Source of the DNA: Bradyrhizobium ottawaense
GTDB lineage: Bacteria; Pseudomonadota; Alphaproteobacteria; Rhizobiales; Xanthobacteraceae
Length of the DNA stretch: 64,000 bases
Direction of reading: 5' to 3'
NCBI RefSeq assembly: GCF_900099825.1
Contig: NZ_LT629693.1
Coordinates: 2,728,001 to 2,792,000 of the forward strand
In this document: piece by piece, positions 1 through 8,271 of the stretch
Position numbering within the stretch: position 1 is the stretch's first letter
Layout: each line of letters begins with the position of its first letter
Made by a program: the position numbers and the translations under genes
The notes under the pieces: model-generated
Database searches by the model: none
Seen by the model: the letters and a program-made list of their open reading frames with translations, nothing else
Told to the model about the DNA's origin: nothing

Positions 1-281
1 CGATGGCGATTGAAGACACCTGGGCGGTACGTGGCGGAGCTGTCGATCTGCGGATTGCGCCGGTGCCCGGCAATCAGGAAATGGTCGTGATCCGGGCAGC
101 CGATCCGAATTTCACGCTATCGCCGGGGCGTTACGTCCTGATGTTCAAGAACCAGGCCTATGACTTCAGCGTCGCGGGAACCGTCAGCGACACCGCGCAA
201 TGCCTGGAGCGCGCCGACCTGCAGGACCGCTCGGTCTATTCCGAATGCCGCGAACTTCCGGCGCAGCCGGTCAGCTTTTAG
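1..281 (+). CDS. C-terminal part of an uncharacterised protein (cut by window start)
   Basis: An open frame runs from the window edge to a stop at 279-281. The visible 92 residues are probably only the end of a longer protein. They contain a stretch that looks like beta strands (GRYVLMFKNQAYDFSVAG) and two cysteines near the end (CLER and YSECR) that could form a disulfide, which would suit a periplasmic or surface protein. I do not recognise a named family. Its last 11 bases overlap the end of the convergent gene on the minus strand. Whether the Met codon at base 3 is internal cannot be decided here. Confidence 0.6.
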   Translation, partial: MAIEDTWAVRGGAVDLRIAPVPGNQEMVVIRAADPNFTLSPGRYVLMFKNQAYDFSVAGTVSDTAQCLERADLQDRSVYSECRELPAQPVSF

Positions 282-735
282 CGAGAACCTGCGCCTTCAA
301 CTGCGGCGCGGGAGGCGCCGCATTGATCCTGCGCCAGATCAGCAATCCGGCGCCGCCACCGATCAGGCAAATCGCCGTCAACACCCATTCGCCAGTCCGC
401 AGGCCGCCGCCAGCGACGGCATAGGGCCACAGCCCGAGACCGACCCAGAACAGCTTCTGCCATTGGTAGCTGTCATGCAGCTTGGCGATCTGGCGACGAT
501 CGGACCAGATCTGCTTCGCCTCAGTAGAAAATGGCAGGAGCTTCCGCAGCACGGCCGGGATCACCCGCAGTCCGATCAACAATGCGAGAAACAGGGCCAA
601 GTCGATCCAGATCCGGTCAACATCGCCGGACAGCGCACGAAAGACCGGCGGAATGCACAGGCCAAGCGCCACGCGGGAAACCGCGCCCGACTGGCCGCTG
701 TCGAGTTCGACAAGATATCGTTCGAGATGTTGCAT
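271..735 (-). CDS. Small membrane protein of unknown function
   Basis: The frame encodes 154 residues from an ATG at 735; a TTG four codons upstream is a weaker alternative. Three hydrophobic segments are visible: one after a short polar N-terminus (LALFLALLIGL), one in the middle (LFWVGLGLWPYAVAGG) and one near the C-terminus (LTAICLIGGGAGLLIW), with basic residues between them. No enzymatic motif is seen. It lies 21 bases downstream of the flippase fusion gene on the same strand, so it is probably the last gene of that polysaccharide operon. The family is not recognised. Confidence 0.6.
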   Translation of the reverse strand: MQHLERYLVELDSGQSGAVSRVALGLCIPPVFRALSGDVDRIWIDLALFLALLIGLRVIPAVLRKLLPFSTEAKQIWSDRRQIAKLHDSYQWQKLFWVGLGLWPYAVAGGGLRTGEWVLTAICLIGGGAGLLIWRRINAAPPAPQLKAQVLAKS

Positions 736-756
736 CGGAATGCCCAACGTCTGAGG

Positions 757-3375
757 TCAAGTACTGGCTGGTGAACGAGCGGCACGAAAGTCGCGCAGCA
801 CGGAAAAGACGAGCCGCAGCGGGTCGGTAACCCCAAAGATACCGATCACCACGGCAAAGTAAGCCGCCGCGCAAACCATGGCGGAGAGGAAAACGCGCAT
901 GAACTGCGACAGCTCGCCGAGAAATTCCTGCTGCACCACGAAGCCCACGGCGACGGCGGCGAGCGCCGCGATCGTCTGCGGACCGACGGCCTGCAGCACA
1001 TCTCTTGTGCCGATGCCGACCGGGCGTCCGGCATAGACCAGCGCCGGGACGAACAAGGCAAACATCGCAATCGTATAGGCGATGGCGACACCGGTAATGC
1101 CGAACGGCAAGCCGGCCGCCAATGCCAGCAGCTGGAACACGGCGCTGAAGGCGCCCCACCACATCCACCGATCGGCGCGCCCGGCCGCGACGTGAATCCA
1201 TCCCATGGTGCGCTCGACGCCATGGGCAATGCCTCGCACGGCGAAGATGCACAACAGCGGACCGGCAGGCGCCCATTTCTGCCCGAGCAACAACACCACG
1301 AAATCCTGCCCGGTCACCGCGAGCACCGCAAAGGCCGGCGCGGAGAAGAAGCTCAACGACGACAGCGCCATCGTCCAGGAACGCTTGAGTTCGTCGATAT
1401 CGTTCCGCAGCTTGCTCAGGCTCGAGGCCGCGATGTTGTGCAAGGGTTCGGTGAGAATGCTGAGCACGTTGCTGTATATCGTGAACGCGTTCTGGAAATA
1501 GCCGAGCGGGCCCGCGCCCAGGAAATAGCCGATCGCAATCCGATCCGCCGATTTCGCCAGATAGTCCGTCATGGTGAAGCCGGTCACGCCTAAACCGAAG
1601 CCGACCAGTTCCTTGACGTCCGACGAGAAACGCGGCCGCCCGGGGACCCAGTGGCAGCTCATCCATACGAAGACCACCGTCAGGGCCGCGGTCACAACCG
1701 GCTTGGCCACCAGCGACCAGTAGCCCCAACCCGTCAGCGCCATGGCGACGCTGACGATGCTGCCGATCAAATTCGCGGAGATATCGATCATCGCGATGTG
1801 ACGGAACTGCATCGCCCGTCGCATCAGCGCGTAATGCTGGGTCGACAGGGCGGTCAGGATGAAGGTGGCCGACAGCACCAGCGCGATGCCGGTCAGGGAC
1901 GGCTCACCGAAAAATACCGCAACGGCGCTGCTGCCACCGGCAAGCAGAACGGTCAGCACGAGCGCGATCGCGATGTTCAGCCAGAACAGGGCGCTGATGT
2001 CGGCCTGGGTGATATGCGTCTTTTGCGTCGAAGCTTCGCTGGTGCCGAGATCGATCAGCATCGGCGCGAAGCCGACCAGCGCCACCACCATCGCCACAAG
2101 ACCGAAGTCGTGGGGACTGAGCACGCGCGCCAGCAGGATCGTCGAGGCCAGTTGAACGAAGATATTTGCGCCGCGCGCGGCGATGAAAATCACGCCGCTG
2201 TGCAGCGAGGCCCGGCCAAGGCCCGCATAGGCCTTGTTTTCCGTGAAATACTTGTCGGCGCCGGGCTCAGCCAAGATGATCGTCCTTGCAGGTATCTGCG
2301 GTGAGTCCGCCTTGACCATGGCTTTGGGCACGCGCTCCAGCCAGATTTCGCGCCAATAGGGATAGATCGCGCGTGGACAGAAGCGGCGGCAGATCGCGTA
2401 GCGCGCTTCACAGACCGCATCCTTGAGGATGATGGCGTCGGTCTTGAACCGGATCATCTTGCCGGACGCTTCGTCGATGATCTGCTTCTGCCGGCGCTCC
2501 ACTTCATACTCGCGCTCGGTAAACGGCACCATCTCGGCATCGAAATACAGCCCGCGGTTCCGATAGGTGGAATCCAGGGTCTTCAGGATTTCCTTATAAG
2601 GCTTGACGCGAACCTTCTCGCCGACTTCCAGATCCAGCGTCGCGCGCGGCACCGGGGTTCCCTTGGGAACGCCGTACGGCCGGATCGGATAGGGCACGCC
2701 GCCGATCGCACGCTGGAACTGATCGTAGGCCCAGCGCATCGCAAAGCCCACGCCGACGCCGGCTTCGGCGACTGTGCGGTACATGGAGTACAGCAAGCCG
2801 ATTGCGAGCTCGGTCAGGCGCACATTGCCCGAGGTGTAATCCTCGATGTACTGCCGTACATCCCACCACGGCAGCGGTTGCGTGGCGAACTTGATCTGCG
2901 TGTTCTGACAGACATAGAGCTGCTCAGTCTCGCCGGGCGCCATCGGAACGCGGATGCTGGAATGCAGAACGTCTTCGGTACATCCGGCGGCGCTGGTTGG
3001 CGCAAGCGGTGCTGCAGCCGCGTCAACCTTTGCCGGCTGCGAGCTGATCGGATTCAGCCATTCTTCCTTCCAGAAGATCAGGCAACCGGCCTCGCAACCA
3101 TCATGCGCCGCGCCGTTGCAGCGGATGTTCGACAGATGGACGGTGTTGGCCATCTTGCGGCCGCCGATGCCGAGTGCGGGATCGCAGGTCTTGTGCGCGC
3201 GCTTGCCCACCTTCACCCGGGCGCCGCAATATTTGAGCATCTCCGGCATGAACGGCAGTTCGTCGAGCCGCCCGTTGGCGTCCAGCGTCGCCAGAATTTC
3301 TTCCTTTGACTTGACCTGGACCCACTCATCGGCGTGAATCTGCGGGGAATGTTCGTTGCACATCGCGATGTTCAC
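757..3375 (-). CDS. Duplicated Cys-rich domain protein fused to a Wzx-type polysaccharide flippase
   Basis: The 872-residue product has two parts. Residues about 17-350 are soluble and cysteine-rich and contain two related blocks (about 17-108 and 252-349). Each block has a V.VK..EIL.TLD start, a later Cys-x6/7-Cys-x3-Cys cluster (C86/C94/C98 and C322/C329/C333) and a following aromatic stretch ending WKEEWL or WREIWL. I remember proteins like this part as stand-alone genes near glycosyltransferases; their function is unknown to me. Residues about 386-872 are a full-length, many-helix flippase of the MOP superfamily (LARVLSPHDFGLVAMV is typical of Wzx), which moves lipid-linked oligosaccharide across the inner membrane. 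There is no stop between the parts. The start is GTG at 3375 or ATG at 3363, neither with a good Shine-Dalgarno site. Confidence 0.85.
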   Translation of the reverse strand: MNIAMCNEHSPQIHADEWVQVKSKEEILATLDANGRLDELPFMPEMLKYCGARVKVGKRAHKTCDPALGIGGRKMANTVHLSNIRCNGAAHDGCEAGCLIFWKEEWLNPISSQPAKVDAAAAPLAPTSAAGCTEDVLHSSIRVPMAPGETEQLYVCQNTQIKFATQPLPWWDVRQYIEDYTSGNVRLTELAIGLLYSMYRTVAEAGVGVGFAMRWAYDQFQRAIGGVPYPIRPYGVPKGTPVPRATLDLEVGEKVRVKPYKEILKTLDSTYRNRGLYFDAEMVPFTEREYEVERRQKQIIDEASGKMIRFKTDAIILKDAVCEARYAICRRFCPRAIYPYWREIWLERVPKAMVKADSPQIPARTIILAEPGADKYFTENKAYAGLGRASLHSGVIFIAARGANIFVQLASTILLARVLSPHDFGLVAMVVALVGFAPMLIDLGTSEASTQKTHITQADISALFWLNIAIALVLTVLLAGGSSAVAVFFGEPSLTGIALVLSATFILTALSTQHYALMRRAMQFRHIAMIDISANLIGSIVSVAMALTGWGYWSLVAKPVVTAALTVVFVWMSCHWVPGRPRFSSDVKELVGFGLGVTGFTMTDYLAKSADRIAIGYFLGAGPLGYFQNAFTIYSNVLSILTEPLHNIAASSLSKLRNDIDELKRSWTMALSSLSFFSAPAFAVLAVTGQDFVVLLLGQKWAPAGPLLCIFAVRGIAHGVERTMGWIHVAAGRADRWMWWGAFSAVFQLLALAAGLPFGITGVAIAYTIAMFALFVPALVYAGRPVGIGTRDVLQAVGPQTIAALAAVAVGFVVQQEFLGELSQFMRVFLSAMVCAAAYFAVVIGIFGVTDPLRLVFSVLRDFRAARSPAST

Positions 3376-3436
3376 TCGAATAAATTTGTTAAGTCTCGGT
3401 CGGTACTGCGCCAGCGCGAACTTGCGCGCCGTATCG

Positions 3437-4090
3437 TCAAATCAGGGCAAGCTTGCGCCCAAAAAACGCTTCGGCGTAACGCTCCGGCGCGCAGCACTCC
3501 ATGCCCCTGATCCGCGCCAACCCTCGAAATGTTTCGTCGTCGAACCATTTTTTGGAGCGCTGGCTGCCGAAATGCGAAATCAACAGCTCGATCTTGCGCT
3601 TCAGCGCCGCGGCGGACACCGGCACGTAGACGTTGGGTTGGCCGATATCGCCATCCCACTTCGGAATTTCATATTCCAGGATCTGGTGATCCCGGAACGT
3701 ATTCCACGTCAGCTGGCAGACCTTGCGATGGTCCTGATGCGCATCGTCGCGCCGGTGGGTCAGGATCAGATCCGGGTTCACCTTCAACTTCAGCGCTTCG
3801 AACCATTGCTTGATCGCTTCACCCTGCTCGGGGAAGAATCCGTCGCGAAACGACATCACCTCGACCTCGGCCCTGGCGGCTTTGGCGAGAAAGTCGGCCG
3901 CGGATTTTTTTGCCTCGTCGTCGCGGATGCCGCCGCCGCTCAGCACGCACCAGTGCACGTCGAGCTGCACCCCGCGTTCCATCAAACTGAGCAGCGTGCC
4001 GCCGGCGCCGATTTCAATATCGTCCGAATGCGCTCCCAGACAGAGAACCGAGAGACGCTCGCCCGGTTTGGCAAGCTGCAGCCCCTTCAT
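3437..4090 (-). CDS. PIG-L (LmbE-like) family deacetylase
   Basis: The 217-residue protein has the zinc-site signature of PIG-L N-deacetylases near its start (AHSDD at residues 20-24, where AHPDD is usual) and the second metal-site motif DAHQDH at about residues 116-121. The family removes N-acetyl groups from GlcNAc-type sugars or related amides. The ATG at 4090 overlaps the stop of the cytidylyltransferase gene in a TGATG arrangement; a GTG directly upstream is possible. The coupling suggests it acts on the same sugar nucleotide or its polymer product. The real substrate cannot be read from the sequence. Confidence 0.85.
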   Translation of the reverse strand: MKGLQLAKPGERLSVLCLGAHSDDIEIGAGGTLLSLMERGVQLDVHWCVLSGGGIRDDEAKKSAADFLAKAARAEVEVMSFRDGFFPEQGEAIKQWFEALKLKVNPDLILTHRRDDAHQDHRKVCQLTWNTFRDHQILEYEIPKWDGDIGQPNVYVPVSAAALKRKIELLISHFGSQRSKKWFDDETFRGLARIRGMECCAPERYAEAFFGRKLALI

Positions 4091-4887
4091 CACGCGGCCT
4101 TGATATCAGGCAGCGTCTGTTGAATACGCCACGGTGTGTCGCCACGTTCCACCATGTCCTCGAGAACCTGGCGGTCGCGCAGCGTATCCATCGCGCGCCA
4201 AAAACCCTCATACTTGTAGGCCATCAGGTGACCGCCCTCGATCAGGCGGTTGAACGGCTCCAGCACGAGCTCCTCGCCATCCCTGATGAAGTCGAAGATC
4301 TCTTTCCGGAAAATGAAAAACCCGCCGTTGATCCAGATATCGGATTCCTGGCTCGATCGAATCCGCTGCACCGAGCCGTCTTCGTCGAACTCGGTGAGGT
4401 GGAAGCTGATCGGCGGGTGGATGGCGATGAAGCAGGCGATCTTGCCGCTGGCCTTGAATTTTTCGACCATCTCCGGCAGCGGCGCGTCGGTCAGCCCGTC
4501 GCTGTAGTTGGCGAGGAAGATTTCCTCGTCCTTGACGAGATGTTTGACCGCCATCAGGCGTTCGCCGATGTTGCGCCAGGTGCCGGTATCCACCAGCGAG
4601 ACGCGCCAGTCCGGCGGCCGGTCGCCGAGGATCTCGACCTTCTTGCCGAACTCCGAAATGACGCAGTCGCTGTTGGCGGTCTGCCGGTAATTCAGGAAGT
4701 AGTCCTTGATGACGTTGGCCTTGTAGCCGAGGCAGAGAATGAAATCGTCATGCCCGTACTGGCTGTAATACTGCATGACGTGGCACATGATCGGCTGGTG
4801 GCCGACCGGCACCATCGGCTTCGGAATGCTTTCCGAATATTCCCGAATCCGGGTTCCAAGTCCGCCGCAGAAAAGAACGACCTTCAT
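4090..4887 (-). CDS. rfbF: Glucose-1-phosphate cytidylyltransferase
   Basis: The 265-residue protein starts with the nucleotidyltransferase signature (FCGGLGTRIREYSESIPKPM, residues 6-25). It continues with blocks typical of RfbF, such as SDGLTDAPLPEM, NGGFFIF and the C-terminal WRAMDTLRDRQVLEDM. The enzyme joins CTP and glucose 1-phosphate to give CDP-glucose, the entry point to CDP-linked deoxy and branched sugars. The start ATG overlaps the stop of the methyltransferase gene (ATGA), and its own stop overlaps the PIG-L start, so the three genes are translationally coupled. A longer open frame reaching further upstream is an overlap artefact. No CDP-glucose 4,6-dehydratase lies next to it, which is unusual for rfbF loci. 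Confidence 0.93.
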   Translation of the reverse strand: MKVVLFCGGLGTRIREYSESIPKPMVPVGHQPIMCHVMQYYSQYGHDDFILCLGYKANVIKDYFLNYRQTANSDCVISEFGKKVEILGDRPPDWRVSLVDTGTWRNIGERLMAVKHLVKDEEIFLANYSDGLTDAPLPEMVEKFKASGKIACFIAIHPPISFHLTEFDEDGSVQRIRSSQESDIWINGGFFIFRKEIFDFIRDGEELVLEPFNRLIEGGHLMAYKYEGFWRAMDTLRDRQVLEDMVERGDTPWRIQQTLPDIKAA

Positions 4888-6185
4888 TTCGAAAGCTCCT
4901 TCGAGACTTCCTTGGGATCGATGACGTGCACGCTCGGAATCGGTACGATGAACTTGCAGCCCCAGTCGCCGACGTGACGCATCTGCGCTACGATCTCGTT
5001 CTTCAGGTTCCAGGGCAGGATGAACAGATAGTCCGGCTTGACCTCGTTGATGACCTCGACCGGATAGATCGGAATGTGCATGCCCGGCGTGTAGCGGCCG
5101 TGCTTGTAGGGATTGCGGTCCACGGTGAAGTCGAGGAAATCGGTGCCGATGCCGCAGTAGTTGAGCAGTGTATTGCCCTTGCCCGGCGCGCCATAGCCGC
5201 AGATGCGGGCGCCCTTGTCCTTGCACGCGATCAGGAACGACAGCAGCTTGCGCTTGGTATCGTGAACGCCGGCGGCGAAGCGGGCGTAGCTCGCAATGTC
5301 CTCGAAGCCGATCTGGCGTTCATGGGCCAGCAGCGCGATGACTTTCGGCGACACGGCGTGCGCGGCGCCGTCGCGGCAGAGATAGACCCGCAGCGATCCG
5401 CCATGGGTGCCGATCTCCTCGACGTCGAATACCTTGAGGCCGTGACGCTTCGCCATGCGATCGATGGTGACCAGCGAGAAGTACGAGAAGTGCTCGTGAT
5501 AGATGGTATCGAACTGATTCTCGTTGATGAGCTTTTCGAGATGCGGAAACTCGAGCGTGATCACGCCCTGCGGCGCCAGCAGATGCGCCATGCCCGCGGT
5601 GAAGTCGTTGAGGTCAGGCACCTGCGCCAGCACGTTGTTGCCGATGATGAGGTCGGCGGTCTTGCCTTCGGATGCCAGCCTCTGCGCGAGGTTGAGACCG
5701 AAGAACTCGACCAGCGTCGGGATGTTCTTCTTGCGCGCTACCTCGGCGACGTTGGCGGCCGGTTCGATGCCGGTGACGGGAACGCCGAGCGGCAGGAAAT
5801 GCTGCAGCAGGTAACCGTCGTTGCTGGCGATCTCGTAGACCCGGCTGTGGGCGCCGAGCGCCAGCCGACCCTTGATCATTTCGCAGTAGCGCCGCGCATG
5901 CTCGACCCAGGAAGTCGAATAGGAGGAGAAGTAGGCGTACTCGGTGAAGATATGCTCGGGCTGGACGTATTCCTTGAGCTGCACCAGGAAGCAGCTATCG
6001 CACACCAGCGCATGCAGCGGATAGAACGGCTCCATCGCATCGGTCTGCTCGGCCGTCAGGAAGCTCTCGCAAAGCGGAGACATTCCGAGGTCCATGAAGC
6101 TCGTATTGAGAGCTTTGTCGCACAGCCGGCAACGACCGTGTGTGGTTTTCGACGCAATCAATTGTGAGAAAGAATGTGCGTTCAT
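4884..6185 (-). CDS. Sugar C-methyltransferase (NovU/TylCIII-like, SAM-dependent)
   Basis: The 433-residue protein has the three-part layout of nucleotide-sugar C-methyltransferases. An N-terminal zinc-binding region has paired cysteines (CRLCDKA and later CDSCFLVQL). The class I SAM-binding core includes VYEIASNDGYLLQHF and GIEPAANVAEVA. The C-terminal domain contains a second nucleotide-binding-like stretch (GYGAPGKGNTLLNYCGI). Such enzymes add a methyl group to a ring carbon of a keto-deoxysugar, giving a branched sugar. The ATG at 6185 is preferred because the extra upstream codons carry no family sequence. It is the first gene of a coupled operon with rfbF and the PIG-L gene, divergent from the epimerase gene at 6384. 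Confidence 0.88.
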   Translation of the reverse strand: MNAHSFSQLIASKTTHGRCRLCDKALNTSFMDLGMSPLCESFLTAEQTDAMEPFYPLHALVCDSCFLVQLKEYVQPEHIFTEYAYFSSYSTSWVEHARRYCEMIKGRLALGAHSRVYEIASNDGYLLQHFLPLGVPVTGIEPAANVAEVARKKNIPTLVEFFGLNLAQRLASEGKTADLIIGNNVLAQVPDLNDFTAGMAHLLAPQGVITLEFPHLEKLINENQFDTIYHEHFSYFSLVTIDRMAKRHGLKVFDVEEIGTHGGSLRVYLCRDGAAHAVSPKVIALLAHERQIGFEDIASYARFAAGVHDTKRKLLSFLIACKDKGARICGYGAPGKGNTLLNYCGIGTDFLDFTVDRNPYKHGRYTPGMHIPIYPVEVINEVKPDYLFILPWNLKNEIVAQMRHVGDWGCKFIVPIPSVHVIDPKEVSKELSK

Positions 6186-6278
6186 GGGCCTGCGCTTCGC
6201 AAAAATGAAATGGCTGCTCGAACGAATTCTAGGTATCGTCGGCATCATCTATTGCATAAGCGCGTTTGATTTAAAGCG

Positions 6279-6365
6279 TTGTCCCGTATTATGGTAAAAT
6301 TCGAAGTAGTTACCAATATTTAAGCCGACATTCGTTAGCGTGCTGGCTGGTTAATTTCGGGACAA
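6279..6365. promoter_or_regulatory. AT-rich divergent promoter region with two facing TTGTCCCG motifs
   Basis: The 198 bases between the divergent methyltransferase and epimerase genes are markedly AT-rich compared with the coding DNA around them. They contain TTGTCCCG on the plus strand at 6279-6286 and its reverse complement at 6358-6365. The same octamer recurs upstream of the GT2-WecG gene at 12955. This may be a shared promoter or regulator site, but no start site is known, and three copies of an octamer are weak evidence. Confidence 0.3.
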
Positions 6366-6383
6366 TTGGGACGACGAAAAATC

Positions 6384-6914
6384 ATGCGGTTCGAAGCGAT
6401 CGGCCTCGACGGTGCGTGGCTCGTTCATCCAGAGCGGATGCAAGACAGCCGCGGCTATTTCGTGCGCACGTTCTGCGTCAACGAGTTCCGGGAACACGGC
6501 CTCGAGACCGGATTTCCACAGCACAGCGTCTCCTCCTCGTCCAATAAGGGGACAGTTCGCGGCATGCACTTCCAGCGAGATCCTCACGGCGAAGTGAAGC
6601 TGGTGCGTTGCCTCACCGGAGCGATCTGGGACGTGATCATCGACATCCGGCCGGAGTCGCCGACCTTCAGGCAATCGCGCGGCTTCGAACTCTCAGGCGA
6701 AAACGGACTGCAGCTCTATATCCCCAAAGGCTTCGCCCACGGCTTCCAGACGCTGCACGACGATACGCGGGTCAACTACATGATCTCGGAATTTCATGTA
6801 CCCGGCGCCGCCGACGGCATTCGCTACAACGAACCGGCGTTTGACGTGAAGTGGCCGCTGCGGGTGACGATGATTGCGGAAAAGGACCTGAGCTGGCCGG
6901 ATTTCAAGGCCTGA
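6384..6914 (+). CDS. dTDP-4-dehydrorhamnose 3,5-epimerase family protein (RfbC-like)
   Basis: The 176-residue protein has the RfbC cupin fold markers: DSRGYFVRTF near the N-terminus, the substrate-binding block NKGTVRGMHFQ, the IPKGFAHGFQTL segment with the active-site histidine region, and a C-terminal WP..FD-type ending. It would epimerise C3 and/or C5 of a 4-keto-6-deoxy nucleotide sugar. The ATG at 6384 is chosen; an in-frame TTG at 6366 adds only MGRRKI. It stands alone on the plus strand among minus-strand sugar genes, opposite the methyltransferase. Since no dTDP-rhamnose genes are near and a CDP-sugar gene is, the substrate may be a CDP-linked keto-sugar (inference). Confidence 0.88.
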   Translation: MRFEAIGLDGAWLVHPERMQDSRGYFVRTFCVNEFREHGLETGFPQHSVSSSSNKGTVRGMHFQRDPHGEVKLVRCLTGAIWDVIIDIRPESPTFRQSRGFELSGENGLQLYIPKGFAHGFQTLHDDTRVNYMISEFHVPGAADGIRYNEPAFDVKWPLRVTMIAEKDLSWPDFKA

Positions 6915-6933
6915 TCCGACCTGCGCGCCACGC

Positions 6934-8232
6934 TCAGGCGGGCTTCAACAGCCCATGATCGCTCAACAGCTTTGCCGTCCTTTGCACGACCGCAAACGGC
7001 AGCTTTGCCCGCTCCGCGATGTCGAGCAATGAGTGGGTGCCGTCAGACTGATTGAGGATCCAGAGCATCGCCATGTTGGCGGCCGCGGCGTCCTTGTCGC
7101 CCCCGATCGCGCCATAGAGCCCGCGCTTGCCTAGCTGCGGCTCGCCTTTCGGCGAGGTGTTGAGGTAAGTCGCGTTGGCCTCGATCGCGCCGATGGTCTC
7201 GTTGATCAGCCGGTAGGATTCGCCCAGCGCCTCGGGCCGGATGAAGTCGAGATTGTCCGCCGAAGTATGATATTCGGGAATGGCGCCGAACTTGCTGCGC
7301 GAAAAAAGTCCGACCGGCAGGTTGAACCCCGGCGAGCAATATTGCCGCTCGTCATAACCGTACGGATAGAAGTCCTCGATCACCGGCGACAATCCGGAAT
7401 GGTTCAATGAGTGGATCATGGCGCGGTCGATTTCCGCATTTCCCCGCCGGCTCTTCTTGTAGGTCGGGCCGCCGCCGTCTCCGACCATCGAAACGACCAG
7501 CCCGTGCTTGATCCGATGAGCGCGATCTTCGTTGCGGGCGAGCCAGGTGATGGCGCCGATCGTGCCGGGCGCGAACAGGAAGCGGTAGCTATACCGGGTA
7601 CGCAAACCGGAAATGCGTTTGGCCAGATGCGTCAGCAGCGCGATACCCGAGCAATTGTCGTTTGCCAGCGAGGGATGGCAGACATGGGCGGACAACAGGA
7701 ACTCGTCCTCCGTCTCTCCCTTGTGGAAGTATTCGCCATAGGTCAGATGCCCGTCGGTCAGGCTGGAGTCGATCGAGACCTCGTAGGTCTCCTCGCGCAG
7801 CGCCTCGAATTGCCGGTGCGGCATGCAGAACGCCCAGTTTTCCGCGTAATAGGACGTTCGGTACGGAATCAGGTCGGGCTGATCAGGCAGTGTATAGATG
7901 TGCTTTTTGAGCTCGGCGAGCGACATGCGCTGTCGCACCGGCACGCTGTAGCTCATGACGTGCAGGTTCGACCGGTTGAAGTCGACGATCTTTTCGCCGC
8001 GTGCGTTCTTGATCCAGGCGTCGCGAATGTTCCATTCGCGCGGAATGGTCCAGTCAAGGACCGGCGTTCCCGTGGCAACTTCGTGGAGTTCGAGGTCGAT
8101 ATGCGCGCCGACCTCGCGCAGGGTCTGCCGGACCCCATCGCCGGTGATGCTCCGGCAAATCGGGAAAATCCTTGCGGCGAGCGCAAGGATTTCGGTTCCG
8201 ACATCGTCGACGAGAGGTTTGTCCAGGGACAT
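6934..8232 (-). CDS. DUF4910 aminopeptidase-like protein (M28-type fold)
   Basis: The 432-residue protein resembles the DUF2172/DUF4910 family found in polysaccharide loci. A central M28-like peptidase core shows metal-site-like blocks, HVCHPSLANDNCSG at about residues 184-197 and EYHTSADNLDFI further on. A short winged-helix-like C-terminal region follows (LLDIAERAKLPFAVVQRTAKLLSDHGLL). In classical M28 enzymes an acidic EE pair supplies the general base; the aligned stretch here reads APGTIGAITWL, without that pair, so peptidase activity is doubtful. Its co-occurrence with sugar nucleotide genes suggests a role on an amide-bearing sugar, but that is inference. It lies 39 bases downstream of the SDR gene. 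Confidence 0.8.
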   Translation of the reverse strand: MSLDKPLVDDVGTEILALAARIFPICRSITGDGVRQTLREVGAHIDLELHEVATGTPVLDWTIPREWNIRDAWIKNARGEKIVDFNRSNLHVMSYSVPVRQRMSLAELKKHIYTLPDQPDLIPYRTSYYAENWAFCMPHRQFEALREETYEVSIDSSLTDGHLTYGEYFHKGETEDEFLLSAHVCHPSLANDNCSGIALLTHLAKRISGLRTRYSYRFLFAPGTIGAITWLARNEDRAHRIKHGLVVSMVGDGGGPTYKKSRRGNAEIDRAMIHSLNHSGLSPVIEDFYPYGYDERQYCSPGFNLPVGLFSRSKFGAIPEYHTSADNLDFIRPEALGESYRLINETIGAIEANATYLNTSPKGEPQLGKRGLYGAIGGDKDAAAANMAMLWILNQSDGTHSLLDIAERAKLPFAVVQRTAKLLSDHGLLKPA

Positions 8233-8271
8233 CCCGCTTCTTTCATGGGCCGTCTGGCCCGCCGCCCGGCC

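Noticed and set aside
4888..5226. Extended start of the cytidylyltransferase frame
   Set aside because: The extension lies inside the methyltransferase gene, while the nucleotidyltransferase motif begins right after the ATG at 4885-4887.
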